From Candidatus Methanoperedens sp. (GTDB taxonomy: Archaea; Halobacteriota; Methanosarcinia; Methanosarcinales; Methanoperedenaceae): a DNA stretch of 64,000 bases. Shown here in pieces: positions 8,746 through 17,884 of this stretch; within the stretch, counting starts at the first letter, position 1; each line of letters begins with the position of its first letter. The position numbers and the translations under genes were made by a program. The notes beneath the pieces were generated by a model. The model searched no databases and was not told the origin of the DNA. It was given only the letters and a program-made list of their open reading frames with translations. The DNA is taken from the NCBI GenBank assembly GCA_012026795.1, contig VEPM01000012.1, positions 58,903 to 122,902 of the forward strand. The letters run 5' to 3'.

Positions 8746-9253
8746 CCTTAGCCTCGTACATATTACTCCAATGGAAGGATAGGTATTAAGAGTAATGGTA
8801 ACGACCCCTCTATTTCAATTGGAAATACCACTGTCCGGATATGTCCATATACATAAAAGATGCCGCAATGTATCGTTTAATTAATCATATTCATCATAAT
8901 GTACGTGATTTAAGCAAAATTTTATCCTCATGACCCCATTGTTTCCACTGGAGAGCGTGTAAACCCACCCCATTATTTCGTGTGGAGATTTTAAAAAAAT
9001 GATTTTGGTTATTTTTTTGAAATTTTAAAAAACCGATGTGACCCAGTTATGACTTAACTATATATAAAGGTTTCTATTATTACCAAAAATATTTCTATTT
9101 ATTAAAAAAATAATTGTACTGTTTTTTTTAAATATTATAAGTTGGACAATTAAAAGACAAAACAAAACACAGAACTAATCAATTGGAGTTAAGTTCTAAT
9201 TTCCCAATTCTCCAGTAGAAACAATAGGGTAGGTAGAAATCTAAAAAATGAAC
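8746..9253. other. Chromosomal replication origin (oriC) with ORB-like elements
   Basis: Five elements resemble archaeal origin recognition boxes (CTCCAGTGGAAAC plus a G-string). They lie at 8766-8784 (+), 8803-8824 (-), 8931-8953 (-, the best match, CTCCAGTGGAAACAATGGGG read on the minus strand), 8964-8987 (-) and 9210-9233 (+, CTCCAGTAGAAACAATAGGG). Between the minus-oriented cluster and the last plus element lies an extremely A/T-rich tract (about 8990-9180), with runs of A and T suited to duplex unwinding. Adjacent cdc6, inverted ORBs flanking an AT core and absence of genes together support oriC. Origin activity is inferred. Confidence 0.85.
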
Positions 9254-9535
9254 TTACCGGTCAACAGGGATTGACTCCAGCTTACTTGATAATCCCCATA
9301 TTAACGTTCTTGTATGTATTGGAATATTGGGGTCATTCCCGATATCATCAAGATTCGATATTACAATTGCTGCCCTTTTTGATATTGGCTGTTTTTCATT
9401 GGAAAGAACGTTTTTTATGTTATCTGCTGAGCGTCTGATGTTTCTTGGGACAGAATCATCACTGACTATCCTGTCAAGCACTTCAGTACATTGTTTTATA
9501 ATTTCACTAAGATTTTCCGACACAGTTATCACCAC
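9254..9535 (-). CDS. UPF0147 family protein
   Basis: A 93-residue helical protein of the conserved archaeal UPF0147 family (COG1698); the core [19 protein letters not shown] is characteristic. Function is unknown. The start is ambiguous between GTG codons at 9535, 9532 and 9523; the last has the best ribosome-binding spacing (GGTGAT). The gene ends at the edge of the origin region. Confidence 0.85.
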   Translation of the reverse strand: MVITVSENLSEIIKQCTEVLDRIVSDDSVPRNIRRSADNIKNVLSNEKQPISKRAAIVISNLDDIGNDPNIPIHTRTLIWGLSSKLESIPVDR

Positions 9536-9600
9536 GTGATATAAATATGAAACAAAAACTGTAATTAAAATTATTGCTTGAAAAGACTTTCGGTGATATC

Positions 9601-10041
9601 ATGGTTGGCAAAGACTCGGATGATAATATCCAAAAAATAACAAAACTCCTTGAAAAGGGAGGAACAATGCTTGCAACACATCATGAATGTGGAGCTCCGA
9701 TGTTTCGGTACCAGGGAAAAATTGTTTGTCCCGTATGTGATTTCCAGGAAATCCAGGAAAAAAAACAAATTGCTAAGCCGCAGGAAACAGAAAGACAGCA
9801 AAAACAGCAGATGGAACGGATAGATCAAGGCCAGCAAAAGAAGAACATGGCAACGGCTATCCAGACAGCTCCACAATCAGCCGATATATCTCACATTAAC
9901 GAGAAGATCAGCTATATAATCATAAATAAAGTCAGTGAACTGGCAGCAAGTCTTGAAAACGAGACAGAACTCGCAAGGATAAAGGATAAAATGGAATGTA
10001 TCGAGCAGGGTTTAAAAATATTAAAATTGCTGCGTGAATAG
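9601..10041 (+). CDS. Sjogren's syndrome/scleroderma autoantigen 1 (p27) family zinc-ribbon protein
   Basis: A 146-residue protein with a zinc-ribbon-like module near the N terminus: H27/H28 and C30 (THHECGAPMF), then C43-x2-C46 (IVCPVCDF). A Gln/Lys-rich coiled segment (50-90) and a helical tail follow. The archaeal family is related to human SSSCA1/p27, whose archaeal role is unknown. The ATG at 9601 is chosen because GGTGAT precedes it; an upstream in-frame TTG at 9574 is less likely. Transcribed divergently from the UPF0147 gene. Confidence 0.8.
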   Translation: MVGKDSDDNIQKITKLLEKGGTMLATHHECGAPMFRYQGKIVCPVCDFQEIQEKKQIAKPQETERQQKQQMERIDQGQQKKNMATAIQTAPQSADISHINEKISYIIINKVSELAASLENETELARIKDKMECIEQGLKILKLLRE

Positions 10042-10097
10042 ATAATAGAATAGTATAGGGATAATAGAATAGTACAGGGATAATAGAATAGTATAAC
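10041..10097. repeat. Three tandem 19-bp units
   Basis: GATAATAGAATAGTATAGG occurs three times head to tail (10041, 10060, 10079) with one to two substitutions, immediately after the stop of the preceding gene. It sits between two convergent genes and looks like a simple intergenic minisatellite. Confidence 0.85.
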
Positions 10098-10111
10098 GAC
10101 AATAGTATTAA

Positions 10112-11629
10112 CTAACCTATAATATTAACGATCGTATTCCGGCTGATAAAAAGATTAAAAGACGATTGTTCTACGTTCTCGCGTACAAGGGTGCCGGATA
10201 TCTCGATTATATCCCCATAACCCGCATCGATAAGCGCCCTGTTATTATCACTCATATGGTACAGCGGCATTATAGCATAGCATGGTGATGAAGCTGTGCC
10301 GTCGCATATCTTGAACACAAAAGTTTTCTCATCGCCAAGATTTCCGGACATAACTGATGCTGCAACATTTATGTGTTTCTTGATATGTTTTTTGAGACTT
10401 GTTAGAGCCATGATTTTTCCCTTCGCTCGATAAGCGTTCCTGGTAAGCCTGTCTCTCCTTAAAATGACTGATGAAAATTTCATGTCAGTGTTCAAATACC
10501 TGTAAGAATCGACTGTATCAGCAATCTTTTCCATGAAGCCTGGCACCTTAATGTTCCCAGGCTCCTGGAAACTCCAGCAATTAATGCCGCTGCATAGTCT
10601 TCCCCATATAAAAGAGCAGGGGCTATATACATTAAATCCTTTTTTGACCAGAGCGTGCTGGCTGATGCGCAGAGCCTTTGAATTATCAAGGTCAGCAGGC
10701 TCAATAATTATTAGTGTGGGATTTTTGCTCGCTGAAGCAACCCTTTCCACAACATCGGCACGTTCATGAGGAAGAGATATTAACTCAGCAAGGACATTTG
10801 AGAATATAATAAAGTCACAATCTCCGGGAACAGGCGCGGTCTCAACAGGTGAATGGACCGGTTCATCAATTGTTATATTTGAATTCGATATATTCGCATT
10901 ACTGCCCAGGAGGAAGCCGGACGTGAGTTCCCTGTAACACTCGATATTTTCCAGCTCATGCTCGATCGAACCTATCCTGATATTGAGTTTAACATCCATT
11001 TTATTCCTGGAATAAATATCCTGGAGTTTCCTTAAGAAATCAAGTGTACTGAGTGTAATTGTCCCGGGACCTGAACCAACGTCAACAATACTCATTTTGT
11101 TCGTAAGTACTCCACCCTTGAATAATTCAAGCAAAAGGTACTGGTACTGGCAGAAATATACAGGGAAATGATAGAGCAGGTAGGATATTATCCTTATCAT
11201 TGGATACCGGGATTCTTCTTTTCCTTCTCCTTCTCCTTTCCCTTTTCCTTTCCAGTATTCCTCTTTCTGCTTCACGATATTTTCACGGATACATGTAGCA
11301 GTTTCGCCTTTATGCCAGTTTTTGCCACACGATTTTTCTATATAAGCTTCGATCAATTTCTCCATGTGAAAGGGCAATCCCGGATTCTTAAAAAGCGCCT
11401 CAAGTTCATTGACAATCTTCTCGCCGTGCGGCAGAGGTCTCCTTACCAGTCTTGTACATTTGTAGTTGGCACTGCAAAAAAGATCAAGATCATAAAAATG
11501 CGGTTTTAAAATCGTATATAACTCTTTTTCTTCATATTTCCTGCTAAGGTACTGGTTCATCTCCAGGAGTGTAAACTCTGAGCGTGAAGAGGCGAGATAT
11601 TTTGCAAGAGAGAGGATTTCAGTTGTCAT
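10112..11629 (-). CDS. Rsm22-family putative ribosomal methyltransferase
   Basis: A 505-residue protein related to mitochondrial Rsm22/METTL17, a SAM-fold protein needed for small ribosomal subunit assembly. The SAM motif I region is VDVGSGPGT (182-190) and the post-motif stretch SNVLAEL is at 277-283. The family's cysteine set is represented by C338, C346 and C351 (SPCSF...LCSGINCWSF), likely an Fe-S or Zn site. A low-complexity KGKGKGEGEGKE run at 127-138 and a C-terminal OB-like region (about 400-505) are extra. Whether it methylates rRNA is not certain for the family. Confidence 0.8.
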   Translation of the reverse strand: MTTEILSLAKYLASSRSEFTLLEMNQYLSRKYEEKELYTILKPHFYDLDLFCSANYKCTRLVRRPLPHGEKIVNELEALFKNPGLPFHMEKLIEAYIEKSCGKNWHKGETATCIRENIVKQKEEYWKGKGKGEGEGKEESRYPMIRIISYLLYHFPVYFCQYQYLLLELFKGGVLTNKMSIVDVGSGPGTITLSTLDFLRKLQDIYSRNKMDVKLNIRIGSIEHELENIECYRELTSGFLLGSNANISNSNITIDEPVHSPVETAPVPGDCDFIIFSNVLAELISLPHERADVVERVASASKNPTLIIIEPADLDNSKALRISQHALVKKGFNVYSPCSFIWGRLCSGINCWSFQEPGNIKVPGFMEKIADTVDSYRYLNTDMKFSSVILRRDRLTRNAYRAKGKIMALTSLKKHIKKHINVAASVMSGNLGDEKTFVFKICDGTASSPCYAIMPLYHMSDNNRALIDAGYGDIIEISGTLVRENVEQSSFNLFISRNTIVNIIG

Positions 11630-11757
11630 GGGTCAGCTCAACTGAACAATCACAATTAAAGAAATCATATAATATCAATGTATGCGGCAGATGCATATAA
11701 TTCTTATTCATCCAGAGTCAAAAATAGAAACGATTAATACTTCTCATAATAATCTAA

Positions 11758-11791
11758 TATATATAAGGTGAAAGTGAGAGTGAAAGTGAGA
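11758..11791 (+). promoter_or_regulatory. TATA box and 12-bp tandem repeat upstream of the cytochrome/NOR-like operon
   Basis: TATATATAA at 11758-11766 is a strong archaeal TATA candidate. The start of transcription would fall near 11790, about 40 nt before the ATG at 11832. It runs straight into two perfect copies of GTGAAAGTGAGA (11768-11779 and 11780-11791), placed where a regulator could bind just downstream of TBP. Confidence 0.5.
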
Positions 11792-11831
11792 GAATTATCT
11801 GATATATAAGGGAATTGATGCAGGGGCAGTC

Positions 11832-12620
11832 ATGAATTCAATCAATTGGAAAATATATTTTATTTTAATAAGCTTGTGTATAATCACATCTCCAGCAAGC
11901 GCCGTAGCTGTCGACTATCCGGATGAACGACCCTCAATTGAAGCAGGAAAAAAAATATATATTTCGAATTGTGCAGGGTGCCATGGTGAAAAAGGGGATG
12001 GATCACCTTTTTCCGGCGCTTTCGATTTCACGAATAGCGAAAAGATGGTCAACTCCAACTCGACAATATTTTTTGATGCGATAGCAAATGGAATTCCAGG
12101 AACTGCTATGTCATCTTTTAGCAAACTTCCAAAAAAAGACATATGGGATGTTATAGCATATCTCTGGGCTTTCTGGATCGACAGGCAATCAGCAGAAAAT
12201 GGGAGAACAATCTATGAGAAGGACTGTGCGGGATGCCACGGTATGCTGGGAAACGGATATGGTCTGCCCGAAGCTTTTGATTTTACGAATTTAAGCCAGA
12301 CGGCCGTAAAGCAACCATCCGTCTATTTTGATCGTTTAACACAGGGCATCCCGGGGACAGCTATGCGCCCATATAAGAACGACCTGACTGAAAATGAACG
12401 CTGGGATGCCGTAAAATATCTATTCATATTCCAGTTCAGTGATTATCAGCTCACAGTACCTCAAATTACTCAGCCTCAAATTACTCCTGCGCCAACAAAA
12501 CCTCGGTACTCCGGAAAGGAATGGTATAACACAACAGGCGGTGGCGCAATAATTTTAGTTTCAGCAGGATTGGCGATTTTTATATTATATCTTTTTATAA
12601 GGGGGCTTAAAGAAAGATGA
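11832..12620 (+). CDS. Membrane-anchored diheme cytochrome c
   Basis: A 262-residue exported protein with an N-terminal signal segment (6-24), two successive monoheme cytochrome c domains and a C-terminal membrane helix (about 237-257). Heme sites are C47-x2-C50-H51 and C132-x2-C135-H136, each in CAGCHG. Candidate axial Met residues follow in GIPGTAMSSF and GIPGTAMRPY. The similar domains suggest internal duplication. It is the first gene of an operon, overlapping the NorC-like gene by 4 bp. A role as outward-facing electron carrier to the oxidoreductase encoded next is inferred. Confidence 0.88.
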   Translation: MNSINWKIYFILISLCIITSPASAVAVDYPDERPSIEAGKKIYISNCAGCHGEKGDGSPFSGAFDFTNSEKMVNSNSTIFFDAIANGIPGTAMSSFSKLPKKDIWDVIAYLWAFWIDRQSAENGRTIYEKDCAGCHGMLGNGYGLPEAFDFTNLSQTAVKQPSVYFDRLTQGIPGTAMRPYKNDLTENERWDAVKYLFIFQFSDYQLTVPQITQPQITPAPTKPRYSGKEWYNTTGGGAIILVSAGLAIFILYLFIRGLKER

Positions 12621-13201
12621 ACAATAATCGGCTCATATTGATCGGGCTTCTTATCCCTGCACTCCTTATGATTCCGTTTAGCATAATCTCATTCTACACG
12701 GATTTTGCCAACAGGAATCCTGATCCTTTAGCTGTAACTGTGAATTTTAATCAAAACACATACAATGCAGTTGAAGGAAAGAAAGCCTTTGAGCAATACC
12801 AGTGTATGGGCTGCCATACTATCGTAGGGAATGGGGCATATTTTGCACCTGACATGACAACGGTTTATAAAAGAATGGGAGAAAATGACGCAGCACTTTC
12901 CAGTTTTATTCTTGCAGGCGCACCGGCAAAGGGTATGCAGCCAATGCGGGATCGAGGTATGAAAGAAGATGATGCTTACAGGATAACCGCTTTTTTGAAA
13001 TATACAGATATGCTTGATACCAATGGCTGGCCTGGCGATGGTTCATGGGAGAGGGATGGTAATCCGGACAGTACATCTGCAAAAAAACTGGATTTTTTTG
13101 GTATCTGGCAGGTAGTATCAGGGATTGTATTTATAAACGTGCTGATATTCGCGATAATTCTTGCTTATGAGAATAAAAAAATGATGAGGGGACTTGAGTA
13201 A
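12617..13201 (+). CDS. NorC-like monoheme cytochrome c subunit
   Basis: A 194-residue protein with an N-terminal membrane anchor (7-27) and one heme site, C63-M-G-C66-H67. It continues as TIVGNGAYFAPDMTTVY, closely matching the nitric oxide reductase small subunit NorC. M107 and M110 are candidate axial ligands. Unlike a classical NorC it has a second hydrophobic segment at the C terminus (about 163-183). It overlaps the preceding cytochrome gene by 4 bp and shares one base with the NorB-like start (TAATG), so the three are co-translated. Confidence 0.85.
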   Translation: MNNNRLILIGLLIPALLMIPFSIISFYTDFANRNPDPLAVTVNFNQNTYNAVEGKKAFEQYQCMGCHTIVGNGAYFAPDMTTVYKRMGENDAALSSFILAGAPAKGMQPMRDRGMKEDDAYRITAFLKYTDMLDTNGWPGDGSWERDGNPDSTSAKKLDFFGIWQVVSGIVFINVLIFAIILAYENKKMMRGLE

Positions 13202-14583
13202 TGAGTGAATATCCATCAAAAATAAAAACAGGGAAATACTTCATTGCCGCTGTCCTGCTATTTATTGCCCAGATGCTTCTTGGTCTTGTGATGAGCGTTG
13301 ATTTCCTTGCAAGAGACTCTTCAACAAATCTGCCGTTAAATTTAACATTTGATATTTTAAAAGCGCTTCATCTCAATTTAATGGTACTCTGGCTGCTTCT
13401 TGGATTTATTGGCGGCCTGTATTATCTGCTTCCGGCTGAGACCGGGCGCGACATAAAGCATCCGTTTTTGATCGATATCCAGTTCTGGTTCCTTCTTCTT
13501 ATTGGCATCGGGATCATCGTTTCTGAGATTTTTTTCACAGGAAGGAACTGGTGGCTGGTAGAAGGAAGAGAATACCTTGAAGCTGGAAGATTCTGGGATA
13601 TACTTCTTACGGTGGGGCTTTTGAGCGTTGTTTACAACGTGATCGCTACGATCCTTGAAAGCAAGAACAAGTTAAGTTCACCCATTCTTGTCCTTGCTGC
13701 TGGCGCAATAGGCTCGATATTAATGTATGTTCCCGGTGAAATATGGTTTGACAGTATTGTAGCTGCTGAGTATTTCAGGTGGTGGGTAGTTCATTACTGG
13801 GTCGAGGCTTCGTTTGAATTAATAGCAGCAGGCGTAATAGCTCTTATTCTCCTGGCAATGACTCAGGTGCACCGTGAAATAATTGAAAAATACCTGGCTA
13901 TTGAAGTTGCACTCATTTTTCTTACAGGGATAATCGGACAGGGTCATCATTATTACTGGATAGGGACACCAGGCATCTGGATTTTCCTTGGCGGGCTTTT
14001 TAGCGCACTTCAACCTGTTCCTCTTTTCCTTATGGTCTGGTCGGCATATAAAGACCTGAAAGAGAACAAAAAACCTATCCCGAATAAAGTTGTGCTTTAC
14101 ATGATTATCGGAGCTACACTCGGTAACTTTATCGGGGCAGGACTCTGGGGCTTTCTCCATACTTTGCCACAGATCAATTTTTTCACGCACGGGACCCAGG
14201 TAACGTCATCACATGCACATTTTGCCACTCCTGGCACATATCTATTACTCGTTATCGGAATTGCGTATCTTGCAATCCCGGAAATATCCGGAAGATTGGA
14301 TTTTCCACAGTACAGGGGGAAAATTGGATTCTGGCTTCTTGTTATTGGTTTTTTAAATATGATCATTGCATTGATAATCGCAGGGGTCATCCAGGTATAC
14401 CAGCAAAGGGTCGGGGGTTTGAGTTTCATGAGCGTCCAGAATACACTATTACCGTATTTTGAATGGCGATTAATTGGCGGGTTGATCGCCTTTGTGGGAG
14501 GATTGCTGATCGCGTATGATCTTATTTTAATAAGTACAATAAAAATAAAAGGTGAACGAAATAATTTAAATAAGGAGATTTAA
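13201..14583 (+). CDS. NorB-like heme-copper oxidoreductase catalytic subunit
   Basis: A 460-residue, roughly 12-helix membrane protein of the nitric oxide reductase branch of the heme-copper superfamily. Heme and FeB ligands expected from bacterial NorB are present: H57 (HLNLMVLW), H198 (VVHYWVE), H249/H250 (GQGHHYYWIG), H338 and H340 (SSHAHF). E202 and E206 match the conserved NorB glutamates. The glutamate of the SALEP motif is glutamine here (Q271, SALQPVPL), and the segment after HxH is FATPGTY rather than the usual form. It should accept electrons through the NorC-like subunit and reduce NO to N2O, but the Q271 change leaves the exact reaction open. Confidence 0.82.
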   Translation: MSEYPSKIKTGKYFIAAVLLFIAQMLLGLVMSVDFLARDSSTNLPLNLTFDILKALHLNLMVLWLLLGFIGGLYYLLPAETGRDIKHPFLIDIQFWFLLLIGIGIIVSEIFFTGRNWWLVEGREYLEAGRFWDILLTVGLLSVVYNVIATILESKNKLSSPILVLAAGAIGSILMYVPGEIWFDSIVAAEYFRWWVVHYWVEASFELIAAGVIALILLAMTQVHREIIEKYLAIEVALIFLTGIIGQGHHYYWIGTPGIWIFLGGLFSALQPVPLFLMVWSAYKDLKENKKPIPNKVVLYMIIGATLGNFIGAGLWGFLHTLPQINFFTHGTQVTSSHAHFATPGTYLLLVIGIAYLAIPEISGRLDFPQYRGKIGFWLLVIGFLNMIIALIIAGVIQVYQQRVGGLSFMSVQNTLLPYFEWRLIGGLIAFVGGLLIAYDLILISTIKIKGERNNLNKEI

Positions 14584-14584
14584 A

Positions 14585-15703
14585 ATGAAATCCATATATA
14601 GAGAGCGTTTGAAAAAATGCAGCCGCCTTCTGGAAAAAGAGGGGCTTGATGCGTTACTTCTTGCAAAACCGGCAAACATGTTCTATCTTACCGGAGATGG
14701 GCGCCTGTGCTCTTTTGCCATGATAACACAGGATGGAAAAGTTGCACTTGGTGTGCCAAAGACAGATATTGAAGATGTAAAGGAACTTGCAGAGTTTGAC
14801 CATATAGCGGGATTTGATGATGAAGTGGGAATGATCCATTCGATAGCTCACTATTTTAAGGACTTCAATATAAATAAAGGGGCAATAGGTCTTGAATATA
14901 CTTTCCTGACACAATCGATGATGGGGATGCTTACCCATCCGCATGCCAAGCCCGGAGATATCTCCGTAAAAGACTGCACCCATATCATGTCAAGACTACG
15001 GATAGTCAAGGACGAGGAAGAAATAAAATTAATAAAAGGAGCTGCTGCAGCTGCGGATTTCGGGATGGAGGCTGCTGTGGACTCTCTTAAATCCGGCATG
15101 ACAGAATCAAATATAGCTGCTGAGGCCGAATATGCGATGCGTGAAGCTGGCGCCGAGGAGTTCTGGCGGACTTATGTCTGCTCAGGTCCCAGAACCAATA
15201 TTGCCCACGGCCTTCCAACAACCCGGAAAATCCGGACCGGTGACCTCGTGATGATCGATATTCATCCGATCGTTAATGGATATAGCACTGATATGTGCAG
15301 GACAGTTTGTGCCGGAAAACCTGATGAAGAACAGCAGAAGGCCTATGATATATATCTTAAGGCGCAGCAGGAAACTATCAGGAAAGTAAAATCAGGCGCA
15401 AATATCGGCGATCTTGAGGAAACGCTGCATGCTGTTATTCGGGATGCTGGGCATGGTGAACATATTTTCGGCCCTCCGATACATGGCGTAGGGATTGAGT
15501 TCGAAGAAGCGCCTCTTCCGCCCGGCCATGCTTTTTTTCATGGTGAAAAAGAAGCTGTGCCTCTTCAAACAAATACTGTTATGGCGGTCGGGAATTGCGG
15601 ATTATATACCGGAAAATTCGGAGTACGGGTTGAGGATACCGTTGTTGTCGGGAAGGAGGGGCCGGAAATATTGACATCTTTCAGGCGGAAACTTGGGATA
15701 TAG
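14585..15703 (+). CDS. Xaa-Pro dipeptidase/aminopeptidase (M24B)
   Basis: A 372-residue protein with a creatinase-type N domain (1-130) and an M24 catalytic domain. Metal ligands are visible in VMIDIHPIVNGYSTDMCRT (two Asp), HGVGIEFEE (His, then Glu) and GVRVEDTVVV (Glu). It hydrolyses peptides with proline at P1'. It begins just after the NorB-like stop, with AAGGAGATTT as ribosome-binding site, so it may be carried on the same transcript without an evident functional link. Confidence 0.88.
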   Translation: MKSIYRERLKKCSRLLEKEGLDALLLAKPANMFYLTGDGRLCSFAMITQDGKVALGVPKTDIEDVKELAEFDHIAGFDDEVGMIHSIAHYFKDFNINKGAIGLEYTFLTQSMMGMLTHPHAKPGDISVKDCTHIMSRLRIVKDEEEIKLIKGAAAAADFGMEAAVDSLKSGMTESNIAAEAEYAMREAGAEEFWRTYVCSGPRTNIAHGLPTTRKIRTGDLVMIDIHPIVNGYSTDMCRTVCAGKPDEEQQKAYDIYLKAQQETIRKVKSGANIGDLEETLHAVIRDAGHGEHIFGPPIHGVGIEFEEAPLPPGHAFFHGEKEAVPLQTNTVMAVGNCGLYTGKFGVRVEDTVVVGKEGPEILTSFRRKLGI

Positions 15704-15728
15704 ACTTCAGAAAACAAATGATGCAGAA

Positions 15729-16616
15729 ATGAGCAACGCAACCGCCTCCTCGCAGGAAAGCGATATTCGTGCATTGAAGATAGCAGTTGGAGTCTATATC
15801 CTGATTTTCGTCATGAAACTGGCAGTATATTTTATGACCGGAGTCATGGCTATTTATGCTGAAGCGCTGCACACTCTTAGCGATATCTTTGTGTCAGGCT
15901 TTCTACTTGTAGCATTAATATATTCGCACAGGCAAGCGGACGAAGTCCACATGTTCGGTTATGGCAGGGCACAGAATGTGGCTGCACTTGTGGCAGCAAC
16001 TCTTTTTATTTCATTCACCAGTTTCGAATTATACAGGGAAGCAATCCCAGGACTCTTTGCGCCTGAAGCAGGGAGTTATCAGAACCTGAACCTGGCTCTG
16101 GGAGTGATTATCATATCGATGTTTATTGCAGGAATTCCCCTGATAAACATGCTCAGGCAAAAAAAGCATGGAGCTGCTGCCAGAGCACAGCTTACTGAGT
16201 TATTCAATGACGAGCTGGGCCTGGTTGCTGCGCTTACAGGCACGTTGTTTATCATACGGGGTCAATATATTGCTGATCCTGTTGCCTCTATAGTAGTTGC
16301 TACCATAATAGCTTACAACGCCATAGGACTGTTCAGGGAAAACTTAAGCTTCTTGCTGGGACGTTCACCGGGACCAGAATTGTTGAAAACTGTGGAAAAT
16401 CTTGCTCTTTCGGTAGAAGGCGTAATGGGGGTGCACGAAATACGCGCTGAGTATATAGGACCTGATACTATTCATATGGGAATGCATATCGATGTACTAA
16501 AAGGGACTCCCATTGAAGAGGCAGCCCGCATAGCAGAGGAAGTACGTATGCGGGTGCATGAATCTATCAAGGGCGGTTATTGTTTCATTCATACGGATGC
16601 AGGAATAGAAAAATGA
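15729..16616 (+). CDS. Cation diffusion facilitator (CDF) family transporter
   Basis: A 295-residue protein with six membrane helices and a C-terminal ferredoxin-like cytosolic domain (from about 210, GVMGVHEIRAEY). The first transport-site motif H48-x3-D52 (HTLSD) is intact. At the second site the usual HxxxD is changed to an E/N/D-containing sequence (ELFNDELG), which may alter metal choice (Zn, Fe, Mn or other). The ATG at 15729 is chosen; a TTG at 15693 would overlap the peptidase gene and adds no conserved sequence. Confidence 0.85.
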   Translation: MSNATASSQESDIRALKIAVGVYILIFVMKLAVYFMTGVMAIYAEALHTLSDIFVSGFLLVALIYSHRQADEVHMFGYGRAQNVAALVAATLFISFTSFELYREAIPGLFAPEAGSYQNLNLALGVIIISMFIAGIPLINMLRQKKHGAAARAQLTELFNDELGLVAALTGTLFIIRGQYIADPVASIVVATIIAYNAIGLFRENLSFLLGRSPGPELLKTVENLALSVEGVMGVHEIRAEYIGPDTIHMGMHIDVLKGTPIEEAARIAEEVRMRVHESIKGGYCFIHTDAGIEK

Positions 16617-16630
16617 AGGCAAAAATGCCT

Positions 16631-17884
16631 TCACTGGTTTTTCCTTTTTCTTAAATGATATCCTGCGGTTCCAACAACGACAATAGCGATCAAACCGCCG
16701 AAAATTCCGGCCACAGGCAGTGTTGGAGCTGCCGGTTCAACAGTTATCGGGACTGTGCGCCTGAATATTACCACGTTGTTCTTTTCATCGATACCCCTTA
16801 ATTCAACGTCAAGAAGGTATTTCTTGGCTGCAGCATTCTTATCGACCGTAACTCGAAGCACAGCATCGCCGCTGTCATTCTTTTCAAGTTTTCCTATGAA
16901 ATCTGATTTCTCATTGAATTCAAATGGCTGCGAAGCATCCTTAAAAACCCGGAGGGATACGGAATCGGCTTTCTCATTACCCGTATTTTTTACTTTGATC
17001 CTGAATTCAGCATTGGAGCCTGGCACAAGTTTCTCCGGTGTAGTTGTTATTGATTCTACGATTAGATAAGGAGCGGGTTTGATGGGTATGATAAGGTCAA
17101 GTGTCTTTGTACTGTAGGTGTTGTTCTCATCATTTTCATCCCTGTAAGTGATCTCAAGCTGTGCTTTGTATTCCCCTTCCCTTACGTTTTCATCGACATC
17201 CACATAGAAGTTCGTTGTCTTGCCCGTCCCCTTCGAAATAATCCCGGGGCTGTCTTCATCCGAATAACTATATGTGGGCGTAAAACCCGATGGCAACAAT
17301 AATTTCACTTTGACGTTCTGGGCATCGCCTTTTCCGATATTATCAATGTTTACGGATAATTTTGCTTCCTTGGTATCGGCAATTATCTTTTCAGGCGATG
17401 TCACAAGCGCCCCAACTACGAAATCTGCCCTCTTTGGGTCTATATAGATGGGGAATTCTTTCTTTGTCCAGCCATCTCCGGTATCCCAGTTCAGCGTAAC
17501 ATTATACGTTCCCTTAAGGGCATTATCCGCTATCCTGAGCTTATAATGGAGTACATAATACAATTTGTTATCACTTGTTCCCACAGATGCCCCGAGATCT
17601 TTATCAGGAGAATCCCCGGCTTCAAACAGGAACGGGTATTGAGCATCAAGACGGAATTTCAAAGCCTCTACTGTTCCGGGAATTGTGTTTGTGATCTGCC
17701 ATCTGAGATCAACATCCTTTCCTGCATCCGCAGGGTCAGGGTCCTGGTTCATGAAATTTGCCTGTATCCTGCTTCCCTGCGCTCCCGTCAGGGGAGCGGA
17801 TGAAACAGGGCCTGATATCATTATCATCAGCAACAACCCGAAAATCATGCCGGTTACTGCTGTCTGCTTTAACATTCTATTCAT
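16631..17884 (-). CDS. Exported COG1361/S-layer-type repeat protein
   Basis: A 417-residue surface protein with a signal peptide (to about 29), several immunoglobulin-like CARDB/COG1361 domains, a C-terminal membrane helix (LPVAGIFGGLIAIVVVGTAG) and a basic tail. Such proteins often sit beside archaeal RND exporters. The start overlaps the stop of the RND gene upstream by 8 bp and uses GAGGTAGAA as ribosome-binding site, so it is the third gene of that operon. A periplasm-like adaptor role is plausible but unproven. Confidence 0.75.
   Translation of the reverse strand: MNRMLKQTAVTGMIFGLLLMIMISGPVSSAPLTGAQGSRIQANFMNQDPDPADAGKDVDLRWQITNTIPGTVEALKFRLDAQYPFLFEAGDSPDKDLGASVGTSDNKLYYVLHYKLRIADNALKGTYNVTLNWDTGDGWTKKEFPIYIDPKRADFVVGALVTSPEKIIADTKEAKLSVNIDNIGKGDAQNVKVKLLLPSGFTPTYSYSDEDSPGIISKGTGKTTNFYVDVDENVREGEYKAQLEITYRDENDENNTYSTKTLDLIIPIKPAPYLIVESITTTPEKLVPGSNAEFRIKVKNTGNEKADSVSLRVFKDASQPFEFNEKSDFIGKLEKNDSGDAVLRVTVDKNAAAKKYLLDVELRGIDEKNNVVIFRRTVPITVEPAAPTLPVAGIFGGLIAIVVVGTAGYHLRKRKNQ

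Noticed and set aside
9571..9876. 101-codon minus-strand frame opposite the p27-like gene
   Set aside because: Phe/Leu-rich antisense shadow of a Lys/Gln-rich coding region.
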